Part shown: positions 26,732 through 36,396 of the stretch, piece after piece
Numbering within the stretch: the first letter of the stretch is position 1
Layout: the number at the start of each line of letters is the position of its first letter
Assembly: GCF_000210075.1 (NCBI RefSeq)
Contig: NC_021017.1
Span: forward strand, 3,382,169-3,438,390
Direction of reading: 5' to 3'
DNA: 56,222 bases
Source of the DNA: Bacteroides xylanisolvens XB1A
Lineage (GTDB): Bacteria > Bacteroidota > Bacteroidia > Bacteroidales > Bacteroidaceae
Notes under the pieces: model-generated
What the model was told of the DNA's origin: nothing
The model's input: the letters and a program-made list of their open reading frames with translations, nothing else
Databases searched by the model: none
Translations under genes and position numbers: made by a program

Positions 26732-28123
26732 ATGATGAACAGGACAGGAAAAAGAATGAATGTTGTTAAGGCATTTTGTTTACTTGCTTTGCTTGGTTGT
26801 TTCATCGGTTGTAAAGACGATGAAAAGAGAAAGGAGCAAGCTTTTGATAACAGTTTGCCTATTGAAATTGTGGGCTTCGAGCCCAGGGAAGTCACTCCAA
26901 GAACACAGTTACTTATTTATGGAAAAAACTTCGGTAATGATCCTTCCTTGATTAACTTGAAGTTGGGAGGCGTGGAGACTAGAGTCGTAAACTGTAACAA
27001 TGAGTGCATATATTGTATGGTACCTCGCAATGCCGATAAAGGGACTATAGAAATTTCTATTGGTGATCAAGCTGCTATAGCTCCTGACAGATTTACTTAT
27101 ATAGCCAATACGCAGGTTACTACGTTATGTGGCTATGTGGATGAGACTGGGCGATATGAAGTGAAGGATGGCCCATTCAGTGATTGTGGTTTGAATTCGC
27201 CTACATGGCTGAGCATTGATCCTAAGAACCCTAATCATATTTATATGATTGAGGATAAAAGTAGTATTCGTTTGATCGACATGGAGGTACAAGAACTGAC
27301 TACAGTGGCAACGGTGGGGCAGTTGAATATTCAAGATCCGCGTTCTTTATGCTGGAGTCTGACTGGTGATACTCTATTTGTGAGTAATTATTCCAATGGT
27401 GATTCTCCGATTGTTGTCACTATGCTTTTGCGTAGCGAAGGATTTAAGAAAGCTCATTCGCTTTTTTCCGGTTATAAATGGGTTATTTCGGCAACTATTC
27501 ATCCACAGACGGGTGACATCTATTTTGCTCAGGAATCGGATGCCACTATCAAACGCTATAATATGGCAACAAAAGAAGTGGAAACAATGTTTTCTGTGGG
27601 TGGAAACTGGATATGGATGTATGTTTACTTTCATCTTTCCGGTGACTTTGCCTATCTCATGCGTCCGCGTGAAGGAACTATCTTCAAATGCCAGTTTAAC
27701 AAGACGACAAACTGGCTGGAACTGCCGAGTATCTATGTTGGAAATTGGAATCAGGGATACAATGAAGGTGTAGGAACGAATGTCCGTATGGGGGTGATGT
27801 GGCAGGGCACTTTTGTGAAAAATGAGAAATACATAGAGCAGCATAAAGACGATATCTATGACTTTTATGTGGCAGATGGAGAATTGTATGATAACCACCC
27901 TGGAGATCTGATATGGAAGGTCACTCCTAATGCCGAGGCCATCCGATACGCAGGGCGTGGAAGCGTGGCAATGGATAATAGCCATTTCGGATACGTTGAC
28001 GGCGATTTGCTTCAGGAAGCCCGTTTCAACGGACCGCACAGTATTGCCTTTGATGAAGTGAATAAGATATTTTATATTGGTGATCAGCATAATCACCGTA
28101 TCCGTCAGATTATTGTGGAATAA
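26732..28123 (+). CDS. IPT/TIG and NHL-repeat lipoprotein of the PUL
   Basis: A 463-residue lipoprotein; the signal peptide ends at LALLGCFIGCKDDE. An IPT/TIG immunoglobulin-like domain follows (about 45-125, IVGFEPREVTPRTQLLIYGKNFG). The rest (about 130-463) is a beta-propeller-like NHL region, ending RFNGPHSIAFDEVNKIFYIGDQHNHRIRQI. Such proteins next to SusC/SusD are thought to sit on the cell surface and help bind glycan; no enzyme motif is seen. It is the first gene of the plus-strand operon, 8 bp before susC. A truncated paralogue lies at 46775. Confidence 0.88.
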   Translation: MMNRTGKRMNVVKAFCLLALLGCFIGCKDDEKRKEQAFDNSLPIEIVGFEPREVTPRTQLLIYGKNFGNDPSLINLKLGGVETRVVNCNNECIYCMVPRNADKGTIEISIGDQAAIAPDRFTYIANTQVTTLCGYVDETGRYEVKDGPFSDCGLNSPTWLSIDPKNPNHIYMIEDKSSIRLIDMEVQELTTVATVGQLNIQDPRSLCWSLTGDTLFVSNYSNGDSPIVVTMLLRSEGFKKAHSLFSGYKWVISATIHPQTGDIYFAQESDATIKRYNMATKEVETMFSVGGNWIWMYVYFHLSGDFAYLMRPREGTIFKCQFNKTTNWLELPSIYVGNWNQGYNEGVGTNVRMGVMWQGTFVKNEKYIEQHKDDIYDFYVADGELYDNHPGDLIWKVTPNAEAIRYAGRGSVAMDNSHFGYVDGDLLQEARFNGPHSIAFDEVNKIFYIGDQHNHRIRQIIVE

Positions 28124-28131
28124 AAAATAGT

Positions 28132-31100
28132 ATGAAAAACATGAAACAACAATTCTTAGTTATAATAGCCGCTCTATGTTGTTTTGCGGCAGGAATTTCG
28201 GCTCAGCAGTCCACCCATAGGCAGATTGTTGTGACTGGAGTGGTTACGGATGAAAATCAAGAACCGCTCATCGGGGCTAATGTGTCCGTTAAAGACGTAC
28301 CGGGGTTGGGTTCTATCACGAACATAAATGGTAAATTTAGCATTAAAATGCAACCATATAATCGTTTAATTTTCTCTTACATTGGTTATGAGACACAAGA
28401 GATCCTTGTGAGAGAAGAGCGCACAGTGAACGTAGTAATGAAAGAAAAAACCGAAACGACATTGGATGAAGTAGTGATTACTGCTACAGGTGCACAGAAG
28501 AAACTAACGGTGACCGGAGCCGTGTCTACTATCAATGTAGAACAATTAAGAACCTCTCCTACAGGTAGTATTTCCAACTCTTTGGCAGGGAATGTTGCAG
28601 GTATAATAGCACGTCAGACTAGCGGGCAGCCGGGAAAAAATGTTTCTGAATTTTGGATTCGTGGTATCTCTACGTTTGGAGCGGGGTCAAGTGCATTAGT
28701 GCTGGTCGATGGTTTTGAACGTGATATGAATGAATTGAATTATGAAGATATCGAATCCTTCACCGTATTGAAAGATGCTTCGGAAACGGCTATTTATGGA
28801 TCGCGTGGTGCTAATGGTGTAGTCTTGATTACTACCCGTCGTGGTAAGATCAATAAAATAACTGTTGATGCGAAAGTGGAGACAATTTACAATACACGTA
28901 CATTTACTCCTGATTTTGTAGACGGTATTACTTATGCTAATCTGGCTAATGAGGCGCGCAGAACCCGTAATCTCGAACCTATTTATAGTGGAAATGAACT
29001 AAAAATTCTCACACAAGGACTAGACCCCGATTTATTACCGAATGTGGACTGGATGGACACCTTGTTAAAAAATGGAGCTATGAGTTATCGGGCAACATTG
29101 AATTTGAGTGGCGGTGGACAGAATGCACGTTATTTCGTTTCGGGCAGTTATCTTGACGAAGGTGGTATGTATAAAGTAGACAAATCACTGAATGAGGACT
29201 ATAACACCAATAGTAACAATAAGCGTTGGAACTACCGTATGAATGCGGATATTGATGTAACACGTACTACTTTGTTGCAAGTGGGTATCGGTGGTTCGCT
29301 AAAAAAAATGAATGAATCGGGTATGACTTCACATGAGATCTGGAATAGCATTTTAAATCAAACTCCTACTAGCATGCCCATTATGTACTCCAATGGATAT
29401 ACTCCTACCAATTCGGACGGCGATATTAACCCATGGGTAGCTTCCACTCAATGTGGGTATAATGAACAGTGGTGGAATAATATTCAGACTAATATTACTT
29501 TGAATCAAAAATTAGATTTCATTACGAAAGGATTGAATTTTATAGGGCGTTTTGGTTTTGACACAGATAACTATAATTTTATCAAGCGTTATAAATGTCC
29601 GGCTTTATGGAGTGCGGATCGCTTTAGAAAAGATGATGGTACTATCAATTTTACGCGAAAGCGGGCAGAACAAGAAATGACCCAGACTTCCGGCAATACG
29701 GGTGAACGAAAAGAGTACTTTGAAGCCGAACTCCAGTATAACCGGAATTTTAAATCCCATATTCTTAGCGGGACATTGAAATATACACAGGATTCAAAGG
29801 TGAAAACCCAGGAGATTGGTAATGATATCAAGAATTCGCTCCCTATGCGCCATCAAGGGTTGGCTGGAAGAATTGCCTATAATTGGAATTATCGCTATTT
29901 TCTGAATTTCAATTTCGGATATACCGGTTCTGAGAATTTTGCTGCGGGTCATCAATTTGGTTTCTTCCCGGCCTATTCTGTGGCATGGAATATAGCAGAA
30001 GAACCCTTTGTCAAGAAGAACCTGAAGTGGGTAAATATGTTTAAAGTACGTTATTCTTGGGGTAAGGTCGGTAACGATAAAATGTATGAAGCTAATGGTA
30101 CTACACTGATACGTTTTCCTTATTTATATACAATCGGTTATGGGGGTGCTCCCAATCCCAATATTTGGGGAGACAATGCCGGTTATTATTCTGCCTTCGG
30201 AGGATATAACTGGGCGGATTATGGTTATGAAAAGTATGGAACCACTCTTTTTCAGGGATTACGTTATACGTCTTATGCTAATGACGGTGTGACATGGGAA
30301 ATCGCCACCAAGCATGACATCGGATTAGATATGAGTTTGTTTGACGATAAATTCACCTTGACAATAGACTACTTCCATGAAGACCGTAAGGGCATCTTCA
30401 TGTACCGTAGATATCTTCCTGCCACAGCAGGTGTAGAAAATGGGATGACACTTCCGCAAGCTAATGTGGGGAAAGTTCTCTCAAAAGGAGTGGATGGAAA
30501 CTTTGCATATAAGCAGCAGGTTGGGAGTGTCCAACTCACCATGCGGGGAAACATGACTCTATCGAAAAATGAAGTGAAAGATAAAGATGAACAGAACAAT
30601 GTTTATCCTTATTTAATGGAACAGGAATACCGTGTGAATCAGGCGAAAGGTCTTATAGCGTTGGGATTGTTCAAGGATTATACAGACATTCGTAATAGTC
30701 CGCAGCAAACTTTCGGTGCCTACCAACCGGGTGACATCAAGTATAAGGATGTCAATGGTGATGGAATTATTTCTGATATGGATAGGGTAGCCATTGGAGC
30801 GACTACCGTCCCCAATTTGATTTATGGTATGGGTATTTCCGCTCAGTGGAAAGGGCTAGATGTTAATCTGCATTTTCAAGGAGCAGGTAAGTCTTCTTTC
30901 TTTATCAATGGAAGCGGTGTCCGTCCTTTCGTCAACGGTAGCAAAGGCAATATATTAAAAGACGTCGTAGCCGGCCGTTGGATTTCAAGAGATGAATCGG
31001 GCACTGAATCCACAGAAAATGTGCGGGCAGAATATCCCCGGTTAAGTTATGGCGGAAGTAACAACAACTATCAAGAATCCTCTTTCTGGTTGCGTGATGG

Positions 31101-31317
31101 CTCTTATGTGCGTTTGAAGACTTTGGAAATAGGCTATACCTTGCCTAAGCCTCTCGTCAACAAGATGCATTTCAATAATGTACGCATTTATTTAATTGGT
31201 ACCAATTTGCTTACTTGGTCAAAGTTCAAGATGTGGGATCCGGAGATGAACAGTTCGAATGGAGCAGCTTATCCGTTATCTAAATCTATCACAGTGGGAT
31301 TAAATGTAAACTTATAA
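28132..31317 (+). CDS. susC: SusC-family TonB-dependent outer-membrane transporter
   Basis: TonB-dependent importer of 1061 residues that takes up oligosaccharides through the outer membrane with its SusD lid. Signal peptide 1-24 (CCFAAGISAQQ). A carboxypeptidase-regulatory-like domain follows (about 32-110, VTGVVTDENQEPLIGANVSV). The plug is at about 120-240, with VLVDGFERDMNELNYEDIESFTVLKDASETAIYGSRGANGVVLITT. The remainder is the beta-barrel, ending in the aromatic-poor SITVGLNVNL. It is 3 bp upstream of the SusD gene. 'susC' is used here as a family name only; the transported glycan is not shown by the sequence. Confidence 0.97.
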   Translation: MKNMKQQFLVIIAALCCFAAGISAQQSTHRQIVVTGVVTDENQEPLIGANVSVKDVPGLGSITNINGKFSIKMQPYNRLIFSYIGYETQEILVREERTVNVVMKEKTETTLDEVVITATGAQKKLTVTGAVSTINVEQLRTSPTGSISNSLAGNVAGIIARQTSGQPGKNVSEFWIRGISTFGAGSSALVLVDGFERDMNELNYEDIESFTVLKDASETAIYGSRGANGVVLITTRRGKINKITVDAKVETIYNTRTFTPDFVDGITYANLANEARRTRNLEPIYSGNELKILTQGLDPDLLPNVDWMDTLLKNGAMSYRATLNLSGGGQNARYFVSGSYLDEGGMYKVDKSLNEDYNTNSNNKRWNYRMNADIDVTRTTLLQVGIGGSLKKMNESGMTSHEIWNSILNQTPTSMPIMYSNGYTPTNSDGDINPWVASTQCGYNEQWWNNIQTNITLNQKLDFITKGLNFIGRFGFDTDNYNFIKRYKCPALWSADRFRKDDGTINFTRKRAEQEMTQTSGNTGERKEYFEAELQYNRNFKSHILSGTLKYTQDSKVKTQEIGNDIKNSLPMRHQGLAGRIAYNWNYRYFLNFNFGYTGSENFAAGHQFGFFPAYSVAWNIAEEPFVKKNLKWVNMFKVRYSWGKVGNDKMYEANGTTLIRFPYLYTIGYGGAPNPNIWGDNAGYYSAFGGYNWADYGYEKYGTTLFQGLRYTSYANDGVTWEIATKHDIGLDMSLFDDKFTLTIDYFHEDRKGIFMYRRYLPATAGVENGMTLPQANVGKVLSKGVDGNFAYKQQVGSVQLTMRGNMTLSKNEVKDKDEQNNVYPYLMEQEYRVNQAKGLIALGLFKDYTDIRNSPQQTFGAYQPGDIKYKDVNGDGIISDMDRVAIGATTVPNLIYGMGISAQWKGLDVNLHFQGAGKSSFFINGSGVRPFVNGSKGNILKDVVAGRWISRDESGTESTENVRAEYPRLSYGGSNNNYQESSFWLRDGSYVRLKTLEIGYTLPKPLVNKMHFNNVRIYLIGTNLLTWSKFKMWDPEMNSSNGAAYPLSKSITVGLNVNL

Positions 31318-31320
31318 AAA

Positions 31321-33426
31321 ATGAAAAGTATGAAATGGTTATATAATACTGGTGCTATACTATTTATGGTCTGCTATCTGGCATCGTGTAGCGATTATTT
31401 GGAGGTGGAACATAATTTCAAGGACCGCCTGACGATTGAGAAAGTGTTTACGAACAGGGATTATACGGATTCGTGGCTTTCCAACACTTATTCATATCTC
31501 AGAGACCAAAATCAGGATATTGGTGGAAAAGAGAGTGTGCCGACTAATTTTGCCGATGATATTTATTGGGCAGATTGGAATAATTGGGGGAATAAGAATA
31601 TAGCAGGTGGTTATTATTCTTATTTCCGAAATGTGGAGTATAATGAGGATTGGATGCAAGAGACTTATACTAATTGCTATTTGGGTATCAATAAAGCATG
31701 TGTTTTTTTGAAGTATATCCACATGAATACGCAGCTGACAGAGGAAGAAAGGCTTGATTATGCAGCACAGGCACGCTTTGTGCGAGCTTACTATTACTGG
31801 TTGCTTTTGCGTAAGTATGGTCCCATTCCTTTGATTCCGGATGCCGGAGAAGATTATACACAGGATTATGATGCATTAGCCCGTCCGCGTAATACGTATG
31901 ACGAATGCGTGGAATATATCACATCCGAGATGGTGTTGGCAGCCAAGGATCTTCCTTTGGAGCGAGGAGCCAACAATATAGCGCGTCCTACCCGTGGAGC
32001 TGCTTTAGCCACCCGTGCCAAAGTCCTTTTATATGCCGCCAGCCCGTTGATGAATGGCAATACCGATTCTTATGCACAACAAATGGTAGATGACGAAGGA
32101 AATCGTTTGCTTTCTGCCGAATACGATGAATCGAAATGGGCAAGGGCAGCTGCTGCTGCAAGAGATGTGATGGAGTTACCGGGAAATAATAATGGTCATC
32201 GCTATCAATTGTATGTCAAGAATCGTATAAGAGGTGGCGGTACGGACGATTATCCGGAGACCATCGAGCCGTTTGATGATAATAACTTCTCCAAAAAAAG
32301 TTGGCCGGACGGATATGCCGACATTGATCCTTTTGAGTCATATCGTTCTGTTTTTAATGGCGAACTCTCTGCTTATGCAAATCCGGAACTTATTTTTTCA
32401 CGTGTGGATAACATAACGGTCGATCATAGTGGAGAAGGAACTAACTCACCGGATGGCATTGCAAACATGGTATTGCATCAGTTGCCGACGGTGGCCGGAG
32501 GATGGAGTATGCATGGAATGACACAGAAACAATGTGACTCCTACTACATGGCCGACGGTACTGATTGTCCGGGTAAAGATAAAGAGATAGGGCGGGGAGA
32601 TGGAAGTGCCCGATTAAGCGGTTATGTGACCAGTGAAGATGTAGATGCCGGTCGCTACAAACCTTTGCGCGCCGGAGTTTCTTTACAATATGCCAATCGT
32701 GAACCCCGTTTCTATGCATCAGTCGCTTTCAATGGCAGTGTGTGGAATATGTCTTCATTGAATGGAAAAGATGGAGCTGCCAGTCCTAACCAGCAAGTCT
32801 GGTATTATCGTGGGACTTCCGAAGGATACAATGGCGGCAATCGTATATTTACAGGTATCGGTATCAAAAAATATGTGAACCCTTATGATGCTAAATACCA
32901 AAACAGTTTTTATTACAGGCAAAAAACAGAGACTGCTATTCGCTATGCGGAAATCCTATTGATTTATGCCGAAGCATTAAATGAACTGGATGGAAGTTAT
33001 GACATCCCATCCTGGGATGGCTCGGCAATGTACACATTAAGACGTGATGTGAATGAACTGAAAAAAGGTATCCAGCCTGTTCGTATTCGTGCAGGTGTGC
33101 CTGATTATACCTCTTCCGAGTATCAGAATAAAGAAATGTTCCGGAAGAAACTCAAGCGCGAACGTCAGATAGAGTTTATGGGCGAGAACCACCGCTATTA
33201 CGATTTAAGACGTTGGAAAGATGCTCCTCAGGAGGAAGAAACATTGATTTACGGATGCAATATGCTGATGGATGAAGCTCGCCGCGATTTGTTTCATACG
33301 CCGGTGGCAATTATGTCGTTGCCTGTCCGCTTTGTAGAAAAAAGCTATTTCTGGCCCTTTAGTCACGGACAGTTACAGCGCAATAAGCGGCTGACTCAAA
33401 ACCCCGGTTGGACTTACTATGATTAA
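31321..33426 (+). CDS. susD: SusD/RagB-family nutrient-binding lipoprotein
   Basis: Surface lipoprotein that caps the SusC channel and binds glycan. The lipobox is at YLASCSDYLEVE (Cys23). The N-terminal SusD-like region covers about 25-250, with TPR helices such as EERLDYAAQARFVRAYYYWLLLRKYGPIPLI. The C-terminal signature is RERQIEFMGENHRYYDLRRWKD near 620. At 701 residues it is clearly longer than the 500-600 usual for the family; the extra length lies in the middle (about 300-500). It overlaps the start region of the next gene. Confidence 0.96.
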   Translation: MKSMKWLYNTGAILFMVCYLASCSDYLEVEHNFKDRLTIEKVFTNRDYTDSWLSNTYSYLRDQNQDIGGKESVPTNFADDIYWADWNNWGNKNIAGGYYSYFRNVEYNEDWMQETYTNCYLGINKACVFLKYIHMNTQLTEEERLDYAAQARFVRAYYYWLLLRKYGPIPLIPDAGEDYTQDYDALARPRNTYDECVEYITSEMVLAAKDLPLERGANNIARPTRGAALATRAKVLLYAASPLMNGNTDSYAQQMVDDEGNRLLSAEYDESKWARAAAAARDVMELPGNNNGHRYQLYVKNRIRGGGTDDYPETIEPFDDNNFSKKSWPDGYADIDPFESYRSVFNGELSAYANPELIFSRVDNITVDHSGEGTNSPDGIANMVLHQLPTVAGGWSMHGMTQKQCDSYYMADGTDCPGKDKEIGRGDGSARLSGYVTSEDVDAGRYKPLRAGVSLQYANREPRFYASVAFNGSVWNMSSLNGKDGAASPNQQVWYYRGTSEGYNGGNRIFTGIGIKKYVNPYDAKYQNSFYYRQKTETAIRYAEILLIYAEALNELDGSYDIPSWDGSAMYTLRRDVNELKKGIQPVRIRAGVPDYTSSEYQNKEMFRKKLKRERQIEFMGENHRYYDLRRWKDAPQEEETLIYGCNMLMDEARRDLFHTPVAIMSLPVRFVEKSYFWPFSHGQLQRNKRLTQNPGWTYYD

Positions 33427-33439
33427 CCTTTATAATAAA

Positions 33440-34432
33440 ATGAATATGAAAGAAAGAATATATTATCCGTTACTTGCTGTTTTGATGGTATTGTTTTGCG
33501 CAGCTTGTAATGAAGAATGGACTGACGAACAATATGAACACTATGTTTCATTTAAGGCGCCGATGAATTATGCAAAAGGAGTGACTGATATTTATGTAAA
33601 ATACAAGCCGAATGGCATGGTAACCTATCAGTTACCTCTCATTATGAGTGGCTCTACAATGGCCGGAAGTGATACGGAGGTACAGGTGGCGATAGATTCA
33701 GACACCTTGAAAAGTATCAACTGGGAGTATTTTCATAATAGAAAGGATTTGTATTACAGAGAGCTTACCTCCGGTTATTATGAGTTGAATGATATGAAAG
33801 TAATGATTCCAGCAGGCGATTGCATGGGAATTTTGGACATCAATTTTAAACTGAGTGGAATTGATTTGGTCGACAAATGGGTATTGCCGCTCACAATTGC
33901 AGAAAGTCCGACCGGCAGTTATGAGCCTCATCCAAGGAAGAATTACAAGAAAGCATTATTGCGTGTGATTCCTTTCAATGATTACTCAGGTACCTATTCT
34001 ACCACAACTATGCAAGTAGGCTTTAAGGATGCCGGTAATAAAATGACTACTAATGAACGTACTGCATTTGTGGTAGACGAGCATTCCATATTCTTCTATG
34101 CAGGCTTGATAAACGAAGAGGAACTGGAACGCAGAAAGTACAAGATTATTTTCACGCTCAATGCCGACGGGACAGTTACCCTTTCTGCCCCCGATCCGGA
34201 CATTCATTTCAAACTGATAAAAAATCCGACATGGAAAGTGACGGAGAAGATGGACGCATCATTGCCATATCTCAAACATAAGACGATTACTATTGAGAAT
34301 TTCAAATATGAGTTTGATGATGTCACTTCTGTCCCGGGCACTCCTATAAGTTATACGGTTGAAGGGACAGTCAATATGGAGCGTAAAATTAATATTCAGA
34401 TTCCGGATGAAGATCAGGCAATCGAATGGTGA
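33440..34432 (+). CDS. SusE-position surface lipoprotein (DUF1735/DUF4361-like)
   Basis: A lipoprotein of 330 residues starting MNMKERIYYPLLAVLMVLFCAACNEEW, with the acylated Cys in AACNEE. The early part (YEHYVSFKAPM) resembles the DUF1735 beta-sandwich and the C-terminal half resembles the companion domain found in PUL lipoproteins (DUF4361-like); these family names are my best match, not a search result. Proteins here usually bind glycan on the cell surface. It directly follows susD. A 3' remnant of a homologue is at 48063-48221 and shares the ending INxQIPDEDQ. Confidence 0.8.
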   Translation: MNMKERIYYPLLAVLMVLFCAACNEEWTDEQYEHYVSFKAPMNYAKGVTDIYVKYKPNGMVTYQLPLIMSGSTMAGSDTEVQVAIDSDTLKSINWEYFHNRKDLYYRELTSGYYELNDMKVMIPAGDCMGILDINFKLSGIDLVDKWVLPLTIAESPTGSYEPHPRKNYKKALLRVIPFNDYSGTYSTTTMQVGFKDAGNKMTTNERTAFVVDEHSIFFYAGLINEEELERRKYKIIFTLNADGTVTLSAPDPDIHFKLIKNPTWKVTEKMDASLPYLKHKTITIENFKYEFDDVTSVPGTPISYTVEGTVNMERKINIQIPDEDQAIEW

Positions 34433-34453
34433 TAATTTGTAAGTCGGAGTGAT

Positions 34454-36376
34454 ATGTATAAATGGATTATATTAATGTCGGGATTATTTGCGTCACTGAT
34501 CGCTTGTGCCAAAGTTAAGTTATCTCCTTTATTTTCCGATAATATGGTACTTCAGCAAGAGGCTGAAGTACCTGTTTGGGGAAAAGCATCTCCAGAAATG
34601 CGAGTTATAGTGATTCCTTCATGGAGTGGGGAGAAATATGAGAATATAGCTGACAGGACGGGTAATTGGAAAGTAAACATCAAAATCCCAAAAGCCGGGG
34701 GACCTTATCATTTAGAAATAATAGATGGAGAAAAAGTAAGATTGGAGAATGTAATGATTGGTGAAGTATGGCTTTGTTCCGGTCAGTCGAATATGCAAAT
34801 GCCAGTAGAAGGATGGGGCAAAGTAAAAAACTATCAACAAGAGGTGGCACAGGCCAATTACCCGAATATACGCTTGATGACTGTGAGTAATACTATTAGT
34901 CTAAGTCCGTCGCAGGAGTTTACTGCTGTCGGAGGAGGATGGCAAGTGTGTTCATCGGGTACTATCCGGGAGTTTTCAGCAGCAGCCTATTTTTTCGGTA
35001 GGGAAATAGCACGCACGCAGCAGGTACCGGTAGGACTTATCTGTGCCCATTGGGGCGGTACTAATATAGAGTCGTGGATAAGTGCTCAAGCATTGGGCGA
35101 AGTTCCCGATTTTGTTGAGCAATTGAAGCTTATCCGAAGATTGGGAAACAAGGATTGTGATTTACAGGCGGAGGAAGAACAAAGGCAGGCAAAGATTTTG
35201 TCGTTAGATAAAGGAATGAGAAATGGAAAGCCTTTTTGGAATACTCTTTCTTATAATGACGAAGGATGGATATCTCATTCTTTCCCCGGAAATATCGAAA
35301 AGACTTTTCCTGATTTTGATGGTATTGTTTGGGGGCGAAAGACGGTGGATATTCCAGAACAATGGGAGGGAAAACCGTTGAGTTTACACATGGGGTATGT
35401 GGATGACGAGGATATTACTTATTTTAACGGAATCGAGATAGGGAGCACGAAAGGATATACTCATTCCCGTACTTATGAAATACCGGGTAATTTAGTAAAA
35501 GCGGGCAAAGCTGTAATTACTGTTCGTATCGTGGATACTGGAGGAGGGTGTGGCATCGGAGGTGAAATGAAGTTAAGCAAAGATGTCGGAGACTGGATTC
35601 TTATATCTGGTGAATGGAAGTGTAAAGTTGCCGCTCAATCTCATATTGATCCGGTGTTTGAGATGAATCCGAATGTGCAAACAGTGCTTTATAATGGGAT
35701 GATTCATCCATTAGCACCTTACAAATTTCGTGGGGTTATTTGGTATCAGGGAGAGAATAATGTAGGGCGTGCTACACAATATAGGATATTGCTTCCATTA
35801 CTTATTCAGAGCTGGCGTGAGGAATGGGGGAATGATTTTCCTTTCTACCTTGTGCAATTGGCTAATTATTTAGAGAGAGCAGATGAACCGGGAGACTCAC
35901 AGTGGGCTGAATTACGAGAAGCGCAGCGCCAGACAGCTTTGTATTATGACAATGTGGGTATGGCCGTTACCATAGACATCGGCGATATGAATGATATTCA
36001 TCCCAAAAACAAACAGGAAGTAGGGCGTAGACTTGCCTTATTAGCACGTGCCGATACCTATGGTGAGCGGATTGTTTGTAGTGGTCCGGTTTATCAGACT
36101 TACCGTGTGAAAGGAGACAAGGTTATTCTCTCTTTTGAGTGTGCAGACGGAGGATTAAAAACGTCTGATGGGAAAAAATTGACAGGGTTTGCCATAGCAG
36201 GGATAGACGGAAAATATCATTGGGCGGAAGCTGAAATCTGTGGAAATGAAATCATTGTATCATCGGAAATGGTAAAACATCCTTTGGCTGTTCGCTATGG
36301 ATGGGGAGATAATCCTACATGTAACTTAATTAACGGTGCAGGATTACCGGCCTCTTCATTTCAAACTTTACGTTAA
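34454..36376 (+). CDS. sialate O-acetylesterase-type carbohydrate esterase (SGNH)
   Basis: A 640-residue exported protein (signal peptide ending about LIACAK). It follows the SASA family pattern: KLSPLFSDNMVLQQEAEVPVWGKASP, then the nucleophile motif WLCSGQSNMQMPV (Ser near 110), GVIWYQGENNV, and the His-bearing DIGDMNDIHPKNKQEVGRRLA. A galactose-binding-like insert lies at about 255-390. The family removes O-acetyl groups from sialic acid or from plant polysaccharides; in a PUL with GH43- and GH3-like enzymes a plant-type acetylated glycan is more likely, but this is inference. It is downstream of the SusE-position gene by 21 bp. Confidence 0.9.
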   Translation: MYKWIILMSGLFASLIACAKVKLSPLFSDNMVLQQEAEVPVWGKASPEMRVIVIPSWSGEKYENIADRTGNWKVNIKIPKAGGPYHLEIIDGEKVRLENVMIGEVWLCSGQSNMQMPVEGWGKVKNYQQEVAQANYPNIRLMTVSNTISLSPSQEFTAVGGGWQVCSSGTIREFSAAAYFFGREIARTQQVPVGLICAHWGGTNIESWISAQALGEVPDFVEQLKLIRRLGNKDCDLQAEEEQRQAKILSLDKGMRNGKPFWNTLSYNDEGWISHSFPGNIEKTFPDFDGIVWGRKTVDIPEQWEGKPLSLHMGYVDDEDITYFNGIEIGSTKGYTHSRTYEIPGNLVKAGKAVITVRIVDTGGGCGIGGEMKLSKDVGDWILISGEWKCKVAAQSHIDPVFEMNPNVQTVLYNGMIHPLAPYKFRGVIWYQGENNVGRATQYRILLPLLIQSWREEWGNDFPFYLVQLANYLERADEPGDSQWAELREAQRQTALYYDNVGMAVTIDIGDMNDIHPKNKQEVGRRLALLARADTYGERIVCSGPVYQTYRVKGDKVILSFECADGGLKTSDGKKLTGFAIAGIDGKYHWAEAEICGNEIIVSSEMVKHPLAVRYGWGDNPTCNLINGAGLPASSFQTLR

Positions 36377-36396
36377 ACTTAAAAAAAACAAGAAAA